The translations under genes and the position numbers were made by a program. Below are positions 37,611 to 47,083 of a stretch of DNA of 64,000 nucleotides, one piece after another. The notes under the pieces were generated by a model. That model saw only the letters and a program-made list of their open reading frames with translations, did not search any database and had not been told where the DNA came from. Source of the DNA: Planctomycetota bacterium (lineage in GTDB: Bacteria > Planctomycetota > UBA1135 > GCA-002686595); the NCBI GenBank assembly GCA_002862085.1, contig PKCK01000011.1, forward strand, positions 1 through 64,000, in the 5' to 3' direction. Position 1 is the first letter of the stretch. Each line of letters starts with the position of its first letter.

Positions 37611-39034
37611 GCCGGCCCGGCGGTGGAGGCCTCGCCCGCGCGTTCACGGCGCGCGCGCTTGCGGCGGATCATCTCCTCGTAGAGCGCCTTCGACTTGCGC
37701 CGGTCGGCGCGCATGAGCGCGACGATGATCAGGGTGAGGACGACCGTGCCGCCGAGCACGCCCCACTTGAAGTAAGCGATGGCAGGGTCCTCCTCGGGGA
37801 CGAAGACGTCGACGGCGTCCATCACGAAGATCGGCGCCCGGACGGGCTGGCCGTCCCTGTTCATGAAGACGTGGTTGCGGAAGAAGTAGCCCTTGCCGAC
37901 GACGTAGCGATGATCGTCGTCGAGCCCCTCTCGCAGCATGTCCTGGCGGGTGAAGGGCGCGAACCACTTGATGGTCTTGACCGAGCCCTTCCAGGTGCTG
38001 TTGCCGATCCACCCCTCGGTCTGGCGGTCGATGCGCAGGGGGTTGTCGTCGATGCGCCTCGAGTAGGTGTCCATGTTGATGGACACGGGCACGCGGAAGG
38101 GGCGGCCGCGGTGGCTCGCGCCGTCCTCGTAGATCGCGGCGAGCGTCTCGGTGTCGAGCTCGGGCGCGGCCTCCCAGTCGGTCTCTTCGCCGAGGAGCTT
38201 CGCGCGACCCATGAGCTCCCAGAAGGCCTGCTCGAACTCGGCCGGGTCGAAGATCTGGCCGATGCCGTCGTCCTCGACCGCCGAGAGCGAGGCCGCCAGA
38301 CGTGCCGCCTCGGCGGTCATCGGCGCCGTCGAGGGCACGAGGTTCGCGCCGAGCACCAGCGGAGCAGCGATGGGCTCACCTCCCACGGCCGCGCGGTAGA
38401 CGCAGTGGAAGAGCCCGTCGACGCGGAGGTAGTCGCCCACGTCGACGCGGCGCGCGCCGTCGGGCTGGACGGGCGCTCCAGCCACGAGGAAGTGGACGTA
38501 CTGGCCGTCGAGGGTCTGCAGCGTGCCGATCCAGTCGTTGCGCATTCGTCCTCCGTCATCGCGTGGTCGAACGCGGGCGGCGACGACTCTCCCGCGGGCG
38601 CGCAGCGGGGCGAGTCGCGCCGCGCCGGGGTCGGCGAGGATCTCGTCCTCGCGCGCGGCGTCGAGCTCCTCGCGCCCGAGCGCGCGCAGCGCCGTGTCGG
38701 TCTGGAGCCTCGCGTAGTCGAACACGGCGGCCAGGGGGGCATCCTCGAGCAGGTCCTGCTCGACGGCGTCCGCGTCGCGGATCAGCTCGAGCAGCTCAGG
38801 CTGCGTGAAAGGCGGCACCTCGACGTCCGCGACGTCGTCCTCCACTCTCCGCTCCGAAGTGCGCTGGGCCGCGGCGTCGGCCTCCTCCTCCGCGGCCTTC
38901 CTGCGCGACTGATTCATCGTCAGGAGGTACGCAGCTGCGACGAGCACCACGAGGACACTCATCCCGATGAGACGGTTGCGATCACGCTTGGCGAGTGCCT
39001 CCGCCTGCTCGGCGGACATCTTCGAGTACTGCAT
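37607..39034 (-). CDS. Hypothetical membrane-anchored protein (N- and C-terminal TM segments)
   Basis: 475 aa; TM LIGMSVLVVLVAAAYLL and WGVLGGTVVLTLIIVALM; ATGA overlap with aroB. Confidence 0.65.
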   Translation of the reverse strand: MQYSKMSAEQAEALAKRDRNRLIGMSVLVVLVAAAYLLTMNQSRRKAAEEEADAAAQRTSERRVEDDVADVEVPPFTQPELLELIRDADAVEQDLLEDAPLAAVFDYARLQTDTALRALGREELDAAREDEILADPGAARLAPLRARGRVVAARVRPRDDGGRMRNDWIGTLQTLDGQYVHFLVAGAPVQPDGARRVDVGDYLRVDGLFHCVYRAAVGGEPIAAPLVLGANLVPSTAPMTAEAARLAASLSAVEDDGIGQIFDPAEFEQAFWELMGRAKLLGEETDWEAAPELDTETLAAIYEDGASHRGRPFRVPVSINMDTYSRRIDDNPLRIDRQTEGWIGNSTWKGSVKTIKWFAPFTRQDMLREGLDDDHRYVVGKGYFFRNHVFMNRDGQPVRAPIFVMDAVDVFVPEEDPAIAYFKWGVLGGTVVLTLIIVALMRADRRKSKALYEEMIRRKRARRERAGEASTAGPA

Positions 39035-39040
39035 GTGGAT

Positions 39041-39832
39041 TCAGGATCGGGGCCCCGCGGCGGCCGCCTCGACGAGCGCGCGGAGGAGGGCGTCGCCGGA
39101 CTCGAGCCCGGGGGCGCCGCGCTCGCCCTGGTCGGGGCGGGGAGCGTGTTCGGTGGGGAGGGCGATCTCGGGGTGCCACTGGACACCCAGGGCGAAGCGT
39201 CGGTCGGATCGTTCGATCGCCTCCACGACCGGGGCGGGGGCGCCGTCTTCGCTCGTCTCGTCGTCCATCGCGCTGACGATCCAAGGGGGCGGGACCGTCC
39301 GGAGGGCCTGGTGGTGCCTGGAGACCACCGACAGCGGTTCTACGCCCAGCACCCGGGCCAGTTTCGAGCCTTCCCGCGGTCTGATCGCGTGAACCGCTCC
39401 CCCCCGGTGCTCCCGGGCCGCGGGGAGGGCGCTCGGAACGTCCTGGTGGAGGGTCGCGCCTCCCGCCAGTCCGAGGCACTGCATCCCGTAGCAGATCCCC
39501 AGGACCGGCAGGTCGAGCTCGAGCACGAGTCGGGTGAGGGCGAGGTCGGCGGCCTGCTTGTTGCCCTCGGTGGCCTGCGCCGCGGGGTGGGTGACGCCGA
39601 GGCCGAGGGGCTCGGCGTGGAAGTCGTCGCCACCGGTCAGCAGCACGCCGTCCATCCGCGCGAGGATCGCGCGCAGTTCGGCGTCGCGACCGGCTGGATC
39701 GGCGAGCGGGGTGGGCAGGACGATCGGGAGCCCGCCCGCGCGGCGGACCGCGTCGACGTAGCGGGTACGCAGGCGGAGCGAGGGCTCGTCCTCCTCGTGG
39801 AGAGGATTGATGGCGATGAGCGGCGCGGTCAT
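39041..39832 (-). CDS. Class I glutamine amidotransferase / peptidase C26 (PuuD-like)
   Basis: GVLLTGGDDFHAEPLG; LPVLGICYGMQCLGLAGGATLHQDV; FALGVQWHPE. Confidence 0.92.
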   Translation of the reverse strand: MTAPLIAINPLHEEDEPSLRLRTRYVDAVRRAGGLPIVLPTPLADPAGRDAELRAILARMDGVLLTGGDDFHAEPLGLGVTHPAAQATEGNKQAADLALTRLVLELDLPVLGICYGMQCLGLAGGATLHQDVPSALPAAREHRGGAVHAIRPREGSKLARVLGVEPLSVVSRHHQALRTVPPPWIVSAMDDETSEDGAPAPVVEAIERSDRRFALGVQWHPEIALPTEHAPRPDQGERGAPGLESGDALLRALVEAAAAGPRS

Positions 39833-39934
39833 TCGGCGTGGGGGAGGAGCGCCGGAGAGACGCGACGTGGGAACCGGCGCGAATGGGGCGGGGCGCGGGG
39901 CGTAGGCGCTACGCTCCGAAGGGTCCCTTTCGCC

Positions 39935-40900
39935 ATGCTCGACGTCCTCTTCCTCCTCGTGGGATTCTATCTCCTCGCCAAGGGCGCCGACGCGCTCGTG
40001 GAGGGCGCCGCGACACTCGCGACCCGCTGGGGCATGGACCGCTGGGTCGTCGGGCTGACCGTGGTGGCCTGGGGCACGTCCCTCCCCGAGGTCGTCGTCT
40101 CCGGCCTGGCGGCCCACGCCGGCAGCCCGGGCCAGGCCCTCGGGAACGTCCTGGGGTCGAACGTGGCGAACGCGGGCCTGGTGCTCGGCGCGGTGGGACT
40201 GATCCTGCCCCGGGCCCTGGTGGGCCGGCTCTCCGTCCGTGAGAGCGCCCCGCTGATCCTCTCTCTCGCGCTTCTCTACTTCGTGCTGCGGGACGAGGTC
40301 CTCACGCGGGCCGAAGCGGGGGTCATGACGCTGCTCTTCGTGGCGTACACCTTCGAGCTGATCTTCCTCCGCGGGCGGGGCGCTCAGTCGCCACCGGCGG
40401 ACGTCCACGAGGAGGAGACCCAGGCGCCGCGACCCTGGCTGAGCACGATCCTGGGGAGCTTCGCGATCGGTCTCGGCGCCAAGCTCGTCATCGACGGCGC
40501 GACCGGGATCGCCCTCGATTTCGGCCTCGACGACGGGTTCGTCGGCATCGTGATCTTCGCTCTCGGGACCTCGCTGCCCGAGCTCACCGCGGGCATCGCG
40601 AGCGCGCGCAAGGGGCACACCGAGATCGGGCTGGGGAACATCGTCGGGAGCAACGTGTTCAACACGCTCGCGGTGGTCGGGATCTCCGGACTCGTGGCGC
40701 CCTTCCGGGCGTCCGGCGCCGAGGACGACCGCTGGCCCGAGGCCGTCGGCAACGCGCTGCAGCGGGACCTGCCGGTCAACGCGGCCTTCGCGCTGATGCT
40801 GGCCTTCGGCCCGTTCCTGTTCCGCGGGCGCTTCGCGCGCCAGAGGGCGGCCTTCCTGCTGGTCGCCTGGCTCACGTACGTCGTCGCGATCGCGCCGTAG
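39935..40900 (+). CDS. Calcium/sodium antiporter (YrbG/CaxA type)
   Basis: AWGTSLPEVVVSGLAAHAGSPGQALGNVLGSNVANAGLVLG and FALGTSLPELTAGIASARKGHTEIGLGNIVGSNVFNTL, the duplicated alpha repeats. Confidence 0.95.
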   Translation: MLDVLFLLVGFYLLAKGADALVEGAATLATRWGMDRWVVGLTVVAWGTSLPEVVVSGLAAHAGSPGQALGNVLGSNVANAGLVLGAVGLILPRALVGRLSVRESAPLILSLALLYFVLRDEVLTRAEAGVMTLLFVAYTFELIFLRGRGAQSPPADVHEEETQAPRPWLSTILGSFAIGLGAKLVIDGATGIALDFGLDDGFVGIVIFALGTSLPELTAGIASARKGHTEIGLGNIVGSNVFNTLAVVGISGLVAPFRASGAEDDRWPEAVGNALQRDLPVNAAFALMLAFGPFLFRGRFARQRAAFLLVAWLTYVVAIAP

Positions 40901-40935
40901 CCGATCGAGGGCGAGCGGCCGGAACCGAAGGATCG

Positions 40936-40964
40936 GCGGGGCCCGGGGGCTCGCCGGGCCCCGC
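40936..40964. terminator. Hairpin GCGGGGCCCGG-GGGCTCG-CCGGGCCCCGC between convergent genes
   Basis: Perfect 11-bp inverted repeat, no T-tract. Confidence 0.55.
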
Positions 40965-40979
40965 GCCGCGGCCGAGCCC

Positions 40980-42215
40980 TCAGGTCGCGGCCGCGGCCAC
41001 GACCTCCTCGTCGGTGAGGTTGCGAGAGCTCCCTTTCGCCACCTCGAGGACCCGCTGGACGGCCTCGTCCGTGGGATCCACACCGTTCCTCTCGAGGACC
41101 CAGGAGACGTTCGACTTCCCGCTCATCGGCCCGACCAGGATCTTCTGCTCGAGGCCGAACATGCCGGCCGGGACGCCCGAGTAGACGCGGTCGGCGAGCC
41201 AGGAGTCTCCCTTTCGGAAGGCCTTGACGACCGCCGCGGCGTGCACGCCGGTGGCGGTCTCGAAGGCGTCCTGCCCGAAGACGGGGTAGTTCTCGGGGAA
41301 GGGAACGCCGATGGCCTCGGCGGCCTTGGACACGTAGGCGCCGAGGCTCGTGAGGTCGCGGTCGATCCAGCCCGTGAGCGCGAGGTTGACGAGCAGCAGG
41401 TCCATCTCGGTGTTGCCCGCGCGCTCTCCGACCCCCAGGGCGGTGCCGTGGATGCGGGAGGCGCCCGCCTCGATGGCGACCAGGGCGTTGATCAGGCCGA
41501 GTCCGCGGTCGCGGTGGCCGTGCCAGTCGATCCCGACGTCGACCCCTTTCTCCTCGGCGATGCCCTTCACGAAGGCGATCAGACGGCGAACGCCCGTCGG
41601 GGTCACGTGCCCGCAGGTGTCGCAGACGCAGAGCCGTCTGGCCCCCGCGTCGATGGCCGCGCCGTAGAGGGCGCGGAGGGTGTCCGGGTGCGCTCGGGTC
41701 GTGTCCTCGGTGACGAACATGACCGGCATGTCCTCCTTGACGGCGAAGGACACCGCCTCGGCGGAGAGCTGGACCATGCGATCGAGCTCCCAGTTCTCGG
41801 TGTAGAAGCGGATCGGGCTCGAGCCGATGAAGGCGCAGACCTCGAGCGGCGCCCCGACCTCCTGCTGGATCTCGGCGGCGGGCTCGATGTCCGCGAGCAT
41901 CGTGCGGCAGGCGACGTTGGGCGAGATCCGCATGTCGCGCATCGCGACGGCCAGCCGGGTGATGTGGTCACGGGCCCGCGCGCCCGCCCCGGGCAGGCCG
42001 ACGTTGGCCGTGTCGATCCCCAGCTCCTCCATCAGCCCCACGAGCTCCAGCTTGGTGTCGAGGTCCGGATCCAGGGCGCTGGGGCTCTGGAGCCCGTCGC
42101 GGAGGGTTTCGTCGTTGAGCTGGATCCGGCCGAAGCCCGCCGGGTTCTCGGCGTTCCAGTCGTGGATCAGCTCGCTCTCGTCTCGTTCGTTCGATTCCGC
42201 GCGGGGGTTCGTCAT
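40980..42215 (-). CDS. LeuA-family (2-isopropylmalate/homocitrate synthase-like) enzyme, short form
   Basis: IQLNDETLRDGLQSPSA; DTCGHVTPTGVRRL; IDWHGHRDRGLGLINALVAIEAGASRIHGTALGVGERAGNT; GPMSGKSNV. Confidence 0.85.
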   Translation of the reverse strand: MTNPRAESNERDESELIHDWNAENPAGFGRIQLNDETLRDGLQSPSALDPDLDTKLELVGLMEELGIDTANVGLPGAGARARDHITRLAVAMRDMRISPNVACRTMLADIEPAAEIQQEVGAPLEVCAFIGSSPIRFYTENWELDRMVQLSAEAVSFAVKEDMPVMFVTEDTTRAHPDTLRALYGAAIDAGARRLCVCDTCGHVTPTGVRRLIAFVKGIAEEKGVDVGIDWHGHRDRGLGLINALVAIEAGASRIHGTALGVGERAGNTEMDLLLVNLALTGWIDRDLTSLGAYVSKAAEAIGVPFPENYPVFGQDAFETATGVHAAAVVKAFRKGDSWLADRVYSGVPAGMFGLEQKILVGPMSGKSNVSWVLERNGVDPTDEAVQRVLEVAKGSSRNLTDEEVVAAAAT

Positions 42216-42280
42216 GGGGCTTTTCCGGGCCGCGCCCGGCCCCGTATCGTAGCGCGCACGGCCCCGGCCGACTCGCCCCC

Positions 42281-43654
42281 ATGAGCGCCCCCGAATCCAG
42301 CCTGGAGGCCGCCGAGGCGGCGTTCCGCGAGGTTCTCGCCGACTCCCCGGCGCGGGCCGCCGTGCTGCTGGCCGACGTTCACGCAGCCGATGCGGCGGAC
42401 TGGCTCCAGGACACCGCCGAAGAAGAACGTCACAGGGTCTTCGGCCTGCTCTCGGCGAACCTCCAGGCCGACGTCCTCGAGTACGCCGACGAGGCCCTGA
42501 CGCAGTCGCTCGTGGCGCGGCTCGGACCCAAGGACCTCGGCGAGGTCCTCGAGGAGCTGCCGTCCGACGAGGCGGCCGACGTGCTCGGCGAGGCCGACGA
42601 CCGGGTGGTCGACGACGCCCTCGCCGAGGTCACGCCAGAGACGGCCCGGGACCTGCGCGCGCTCCTGCGCTACGAGCCCGACACCGCCGGCGGCGTGATG
42701 GCGACCGAGTTCGTCGTCGCGCGCGAGGGCCAGCGCATCGGCGACGTCGTCAAGGAGGTGCGCAAGGAGGGCGAGGACGCGGAGGCGGAGCTGGGCGTCT
42801 TCGTACTCGACGCGGCCGGACGCCCGGCCGGCTACCTGAGCGATCGCGCGCTGCTGACGCACTCGATCCACACGCCCGTGGACGAGGTGATGGTCGAGCC
42901 GTTCCTCACGGCCGTCACCGAAGATCAGGAGGAGGCTGCGCGCACCATCGCCAAGTACGGCCTGGACGTGCTCGCGGTCGTCGACGACGCGGGCGCCATG
43001 CTCGGCGTGATCTCCGCCGACGACGCGGCGGACATCCTCGAGGAGGAGGTCGGCGAGGACTTCGCGCTCCTCACCGGCACCGGCTCCGAGGGTCAGCAGA
43101 CCCGTCTCCCGATCCACGTGCGCGTGCGGCAGCGCATGCCGCTCATGGGCTTCACCGTCCTGGCGGGGCTCGCGAGCGCGAAGATCCTCGCGATCGTGCT
43201 GGGCTCCTCCTCCGAGACGGGAGGCGAGAACACCCAGGAGGCGATCCTTCGCTACCTGCCGCTCATCGTCGGGCTCGCCGGGAACGTCGGGATCCAGTCC
43301 TCCACGATCTTCGTGCGAGGCTTCGCCACCGGCGAGGTGGAGCCCGACCGTGAGTGGGGCGTGTTCGGCTCCGAGTGGACGGTGGGCTCGATCATCGGCG
43401 TGCTCTGCGGCCTGGCGACGTGGATCGTGGCCGGGCTCATCGAGGGGAGCGGGCCTTCCGGCCTGGGCCTCGCGGTGGGCGTCGCGGTGGTCGCCGCCGT
43501 CGCGTGGGCGGCGATGCTCGGGGGCCTCGTGCCGATCGCGTGCCGCCGGATGGGGATCGACCCCGCGATCGTGGCCGGTCCCTTCCTGATCGCCATGTCG
43601 GACGTCTCCGGCTCGGTGATCTACATCCTCGTGGCGCGGGCGATCGCGCTCTGA
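42281..43654 (+). CDS. mgtE: Magnesium transporter MgtE
   Basis: VLEELPSDEAADVLGEADD; YEPDTAGGVMATEFV; CBS domains; NVGIQSSTIFVRGFATGEV; DPAIVAGPFLIAMSDVSGSVIYILVA. Confidence 0.95.
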   Translation: MSAPESSLEAAEAAFREVLADSPARAAVLLADVHAADAADWLQDTAEEERHRVFGLLSANLQADVLEYADEALTQSLVARLGPKDLGEVLEELPSDEAADVLGEADDRVVDDALAEVTPETARDLRALLRYEPDTAGGVMATEFVVAREGQRIGDVVKEVRKEGEDAEAELGVFVLDAAGRPAGYLSDRALLTHSIHTPVDEVMVEPFLTAVTEDQEEAARTIAKYGLDVLAVVDDAGAMLGVISADDAADILEEEVGEDFALLTGTGSEGQQTRLPIHVRVRQRMPLMGFTVLAGLASAKILAIVLGSSSETGGENTQEAILRYLPLIVGLAGNVGIQSSTIFVRGFATGEVEPDREWGVFGSEWTVGSIIGVLCGLATWIVAGLIEGSGPSGLGLAVGVAVVAAVAWAAMLGGLVPIACRRMGIDPAIVAGPFLIAMSDVSGSVIYILVARAIAL

Positions 43655-43715
43655 TCTCCTCCAGGGCAGCGGCCCGGTCCAACGGACCCCGTGCCCACGC
43701 CGTAGCGACAGCCCC

Positions 43716-44915
43716 TTGACCCGCTTCCTCCGCTTCCCTGTCCGCGTCGGCATCTGCGCGGCCCTCCTCGGGCTCGGGGGCGTCGTCGTTTGGCGGACGG
43801 TCGGCTGGGTGTTCCCGGTGGACTCGGGTTCGATGGAGCCCGTCATCCGCACGGGGGACTGGCTGGCGGTGCGCTACGGCGACGACGTGCCCGAGCTGTA
43901 CGAGTGCGTCGTGTTCAAGGAACTGGTCGGCCCGGGCGCGTCGGTGAAGTTCGTCGCCGGGCGTCCGCGGGACAAGGTGCACATCGACGCCGCGGGTGAC
44001 CTGCGCGTGAACGGGCGGCTGATGCCGGACGCGCCCGGACGTCCCGAGCCGGTTCCCGTGTTCGACTCGGCGCTCTCCTCGATGGAGGGGGCGTGGCGCC
44101 ACGGGACGGAGCTCTTCGATCCATGGGAACGGGTCACTGACGCCGGCCCCGGTGAGGAGTGGCGACTCGACGCGTCGGCGGTCGGGCGCGGCGCCGAGCT
44201 CGGGATCATGCGCTACGTCGAGCGCGTCGACGACGGGCATCTGCGCGCGGACGGCGAGCGCGTCCACGGCAAGCGCACGGTCCACGACGTGGTCGTCGAG
44301 TTCGAGGCGCGCGTCGACCGCGCCGGCGGTGTGCTGCGGGTCGAGCTCACCGAGCAGGGCGATGTGTTCCGCGCGCACGTCCCGATCTACGGGGGCGGCG
44401 CGGCGCAGAAGTCCTACCTCGGCTGCGGACTGGTCCCTGGCTGGTCGGGGCCGCCGCCCTTCGACCGGCGCCTCCCGGACTGGCTCGCGGGCGGTGAGAT
44501 CTCCGTGCCGATCGGCCGTTGGTTCGACGTGCGCTTCGAGAACCTGGACAATCACCTGCGGCTGACGCTCGACGGGCAGGTCCTCGAGTACGACTACGAC
44601 CGGCTCCGCAACACCGCCCACTGGAACTCTCCCGACGGCATGCCGCTGAGCACCGGGGAGAGAGTCGGGATCGGCGGCGAGGGCATCGAGATGCGCGTTC
44701 GCGGCGTGCGCGTGCTCCGCGACCTCCACGTCGTGCCCGCAGGCCAGTACGGGGTCCGGGGCACCGTCACGCTCGGGGACGACGAGATCTACGTCCTCGG
44801 CTTCGCGTCAGGCGTCAGCAGCGACAGCCGCGACCGCGGACCGGTCAAGCTCGACCGCCTGATCGGGCGCGCCGCTGGCGTCGTGTGGCCCCCGGAGCGC
44901 CGCCGCGAACTCTGA
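43716..44915 (+). CDS. lepB: Signal peptidase I with large inserted domain
   Basis: FPVDSGSMEPVIRTGDWL (Ser), VKFVAGRPRDKVHI (Lys), YVLGFASGVSSDSRDRGPVKLDRLIGRA (box E); about 230-residue insertion between. Confidence 0.8.
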   Translation: MTRFLRFPVRVGICAALLGLGGVVVWRTVGWVFPVDSGSMEPVIRTGDWLAVRYGDDVPELYECVVFKELVGPGASVKFVAGRPRDKVHIDAAGDLRVNGRLMPDAPGRPEPVPVFDSALSSMEGAWRHGTELFDPWERVTDAGPGEEWRLDASAVGRGAELGIMRYVERVDDGHLRADGERVHGKRTVHDVVVEFEARVDRAGGVLRVELTEQGDVFRAHVPIYGGGAAQKSYLGCGLVPGWSGPPPFDRRLPDWLAGGEISVPIGRWFDVRFENLDNHLRLTLDGQVLEYDYDRLRNTAHWNSPDGMPLSTGERVGIGGEGIEMRVRGVRVLRDLHVVPAGQYGVRGTVTLGDDEIYVLGFASGVSSDSRDRGPVKLDRLIGRAAGVVWPPERRREL

Positions 44916-45119
44916 TCGGGCCGGGCTCATCGACCTCTCACCGCGCCCGCGACACGACGCAGCACCTGGCGGGTGCGAGCGGCCCGGAAGGGGCCGATTG
45001 GGGGCCGTTGCGCTCGATCGTCGCGGCTAGACTCCTCGGCGAAAACCGCGCCCGCTGGCGCCCACGGCCCGTCCGCCCTTTCGCGGATCTCCGCAACCAC
45101 AGCACCGCACATCACTCCG

Positions 45120-46010
45120 ATGTCCTTCGACCAGCAACTCGACAAGGTCCGCACTCAGGACGGCTTCATCGCAGCCCTCGACCAGAGCGGCGGCAGCACC
45201 CCCAAGGCGCTCCTCTCCTACGGCGTCCAGGAGTCGGAGTACTCCGGCGACGACGAGATGTTCGCCAAGGTGCACGAGATGCGTACGCGCATCATCACCA
45301 GCCCCGCCTTCACCGGTGAGCGCATCCTCGGCGCCATCCTCTTCGAGAACACGATGGACCGCGAGATCGCCGGCAAGGGCACCGCGACCTTCCTCTGGGA
45401 GGACAACGACATCGTCCCGTTCCTGAAGGTCGACAAGGGCCTCGCGGACGTCGACGACGGCGCGCAGATCATGAAGCCCATGCCCGAGCTGGACGCGCTC
45501 CTCGCTCGCGCCAAGGACAACGGCATCTTCGGTACCAAGATGCGCTCGGTCATCAAGGAGGCCAGCGCCAGCGGCGTCAAGAAGGTGGTCGACCAGCAGT
45601 TCGAGGTCGGCCTGCGCATCGTCGACGCCGGCCTCGTGCCGATCATCGAGCCCGAGGTGGACATCCACTCCGCCACCAAGAGCGAGGCCGAGGCCATGCT
45701 CCGCGACGCGATGATGGAGCACCTCGACAAGCTGAGCGGCGACACCAAGGTGATGCTCAAGCTGACCCTCCCGGAGGAGGACAACTTCTACAAGCCGTGC
45801 ATCGAGCACGACCGCTGCGTGCGCGTCGTGGCGCTCTCGGGCGGCTACTCGCGCGAGGAGTCGAACGCGCGCCTCGCCCGCAACCACGGCATGATCGCGA
45901 GCTTCTCGCGCGCCCTGGCGGAGGGCCTGTCGGCCCAGCAGTCCGACGACGAGTTCAACTCGACGATGGACGCGACGATCCAGAGCATCTTCGAGGCCTC
46001 GCGCACCTGA
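45120..46010 (+). CDS. Fructose-bisphosphate aldolase class I
   Basis: IAALDQSGGSTPKALLSYGV; ILGAILFENTMDREI; VPIIEPEVDIHS; VMLKLTLPE; VVALSGGYSREESN. Confidence 0.95.
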   Translation: MSFDQQLDKVRTQDGFIAALDQSGGSTPKALLSYGVQESEYSGDDEMFAKVHEMRTRIITSPAFTGERILGAILFENTMDREIAGKGTATFLWEDNDIVPFLKVDKGLADVDDGAQIMKPMPELDALLARAKDNGIFGTKMRSVIKEASASGVKKVVDQQFEVGLRIVDAGLVPIIEPEVDIHSATKSEAEAMLRDAMMEHLDKLSGDTKVMLKLTLPEEDNFYKPCIEHDRCVRVVALSGGYSREESNARLARNHGMIASFSRALAEGLSAQQSDDEFNSTMDATIQSIFEASRT

Positions 46011-46065
46011 GCCGGGGACCGAGGGGTCGCGGGCGGAGTTCTCTCCGTGCGCGGCCCTCGCCGCC

Positions 46066-47046
46066 ATGTCCGACGACCCCTGGGACGGTCCGTTCACCGA
46101 GACCGAGGCCTACTTCTCGCTCTGCGAGTCGGGCTTCGAGGCCCTGGCCGAGGGGCGTCTCGACCGCGCGGAGGAGGTCGCCGCCGAGCTCGAGGGTCGC
46201 CGCGCGTCCGTCGGCTTCGAGCTCCGCGCCCACGCCCGGCTCCAAGCCGGTGATCCGGCGGGCGCGATCGACGCGCTCGAGGCTGGCACGGCCGCCGCGC
46301 CGGGGAACTGGGTCCTCTGGCAGCTCTTGGGCAACTGCTGCTCCGACGTCGAGGACTTCGAGCAGGCCGACGCCGCCTACGAGCGCGCCGCGAGCATCGA
46401 CGAGGCGGACGTCGACTCCGTCGCGCTGAACCGCGCGGTGATGGCCTCGCGCAGCGGCGGTCCCTCGGCGGGCCTCGCTGCCCTCGACGCGCACGAGCCC
46501 GCGCACCTCGCCCAGCGCCACGCGGCGCTCGCCTCCGAGTACCTGCGCGAACTGGGACGCACCCAGGAGGCGCTCGCGCGCGCGAAGGTCGCGCTCGACC
46601 AGGCGCGAGAGGATCAGGACGACGCGCGCGCGCTGCTGCTCGTGCAGTGCTCCCACGCGCTGCGGGAGATGAACCGGCGCAGGGAGGCGCGAGCCGCGGC
46701 GGAGACCGCGCACTCGATCGAGCGCGGCCACCCCGAGGCGCTCCACGCCCTGCGCCTGCTCGACCCCGAGGAGCGCGGCGCGGAGCACGTTCCGCTCCGC
46801 GTCCTCGTGCGCGGCGCCTGGCCTCGCCGCGAGGGGGCCCCGGCCCAGGGTTTCTTCACGACTTATCACGCCGTCGCGCGTGACGCGGAGGAAGCGCTGG
46901 GGCGCGCGCGCTCCCTCGAGCCCGCCGAGGTCCGCGACACGCTCGTCGTCGAGGAGTTCGAGGTGATCGAGGGCGACGCGGACGCGCCGCCCGGGATCTA
47001 CGGGATGTCCGGCCTGAGCTTCTTCCCGTCCGACGAGCGGGGCTGA
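46066..47046 (+). CDS. TPR-like repeat protein
   Basis: Repeated helical motifs (AIDALEAGTAAAPGNWVLWQLLGNCCSDVEDFEQADAAYERAASIDEADVDS). Confidence 0.7.
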   Translation: MSDDPWDGPFTETEAYFSLCESGFEALAEGRLDRAEEVAAELEGRRASVGFELRAHARLQAGDPAGAIDALEAGTAAAPGNWVLWQLLGNCCSDVEDFEQADAAYERAASIDEADVDSVALNRAVMASRSGGPSAGLAALDAHEPAHLAQRHAALASEYLRELGRTQEALARAKVALDQAREDQDDARALLLVQCSHALREMNRRREARAAAETAHSIERGHPEALHALRLLDPEERGAEHVPLRVLVRGAWPRREGAPAQGFFTTYHAVARDAEEALGRARSLEPAEVRDTLVVEEFEVIEGDADAPPGIYGMSGLSFFPSDERG

Positions 47047-47083
47047 GCCGGGGACGAGGGCGTCCTCGCGCCGCTCCAGAAGC

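Noticed and set aside
34944-37682. 912-aa plus-strand ORF
   Set aside because: Antisense to aroB and a membrane protein gene; no recognisable domain and biased composition.
37871-39934. N-terminal two thirds of the 1009-aa plus-strand ORF
   Set aside because: Antisense to the 475-aa and amidotransferase genes; only the C-terminal antiporter (from ATG 39935) is real.
41241-42284. 347-aa plus-strand ORF
   Set aside because: Antisense to the LeuA-family gene.
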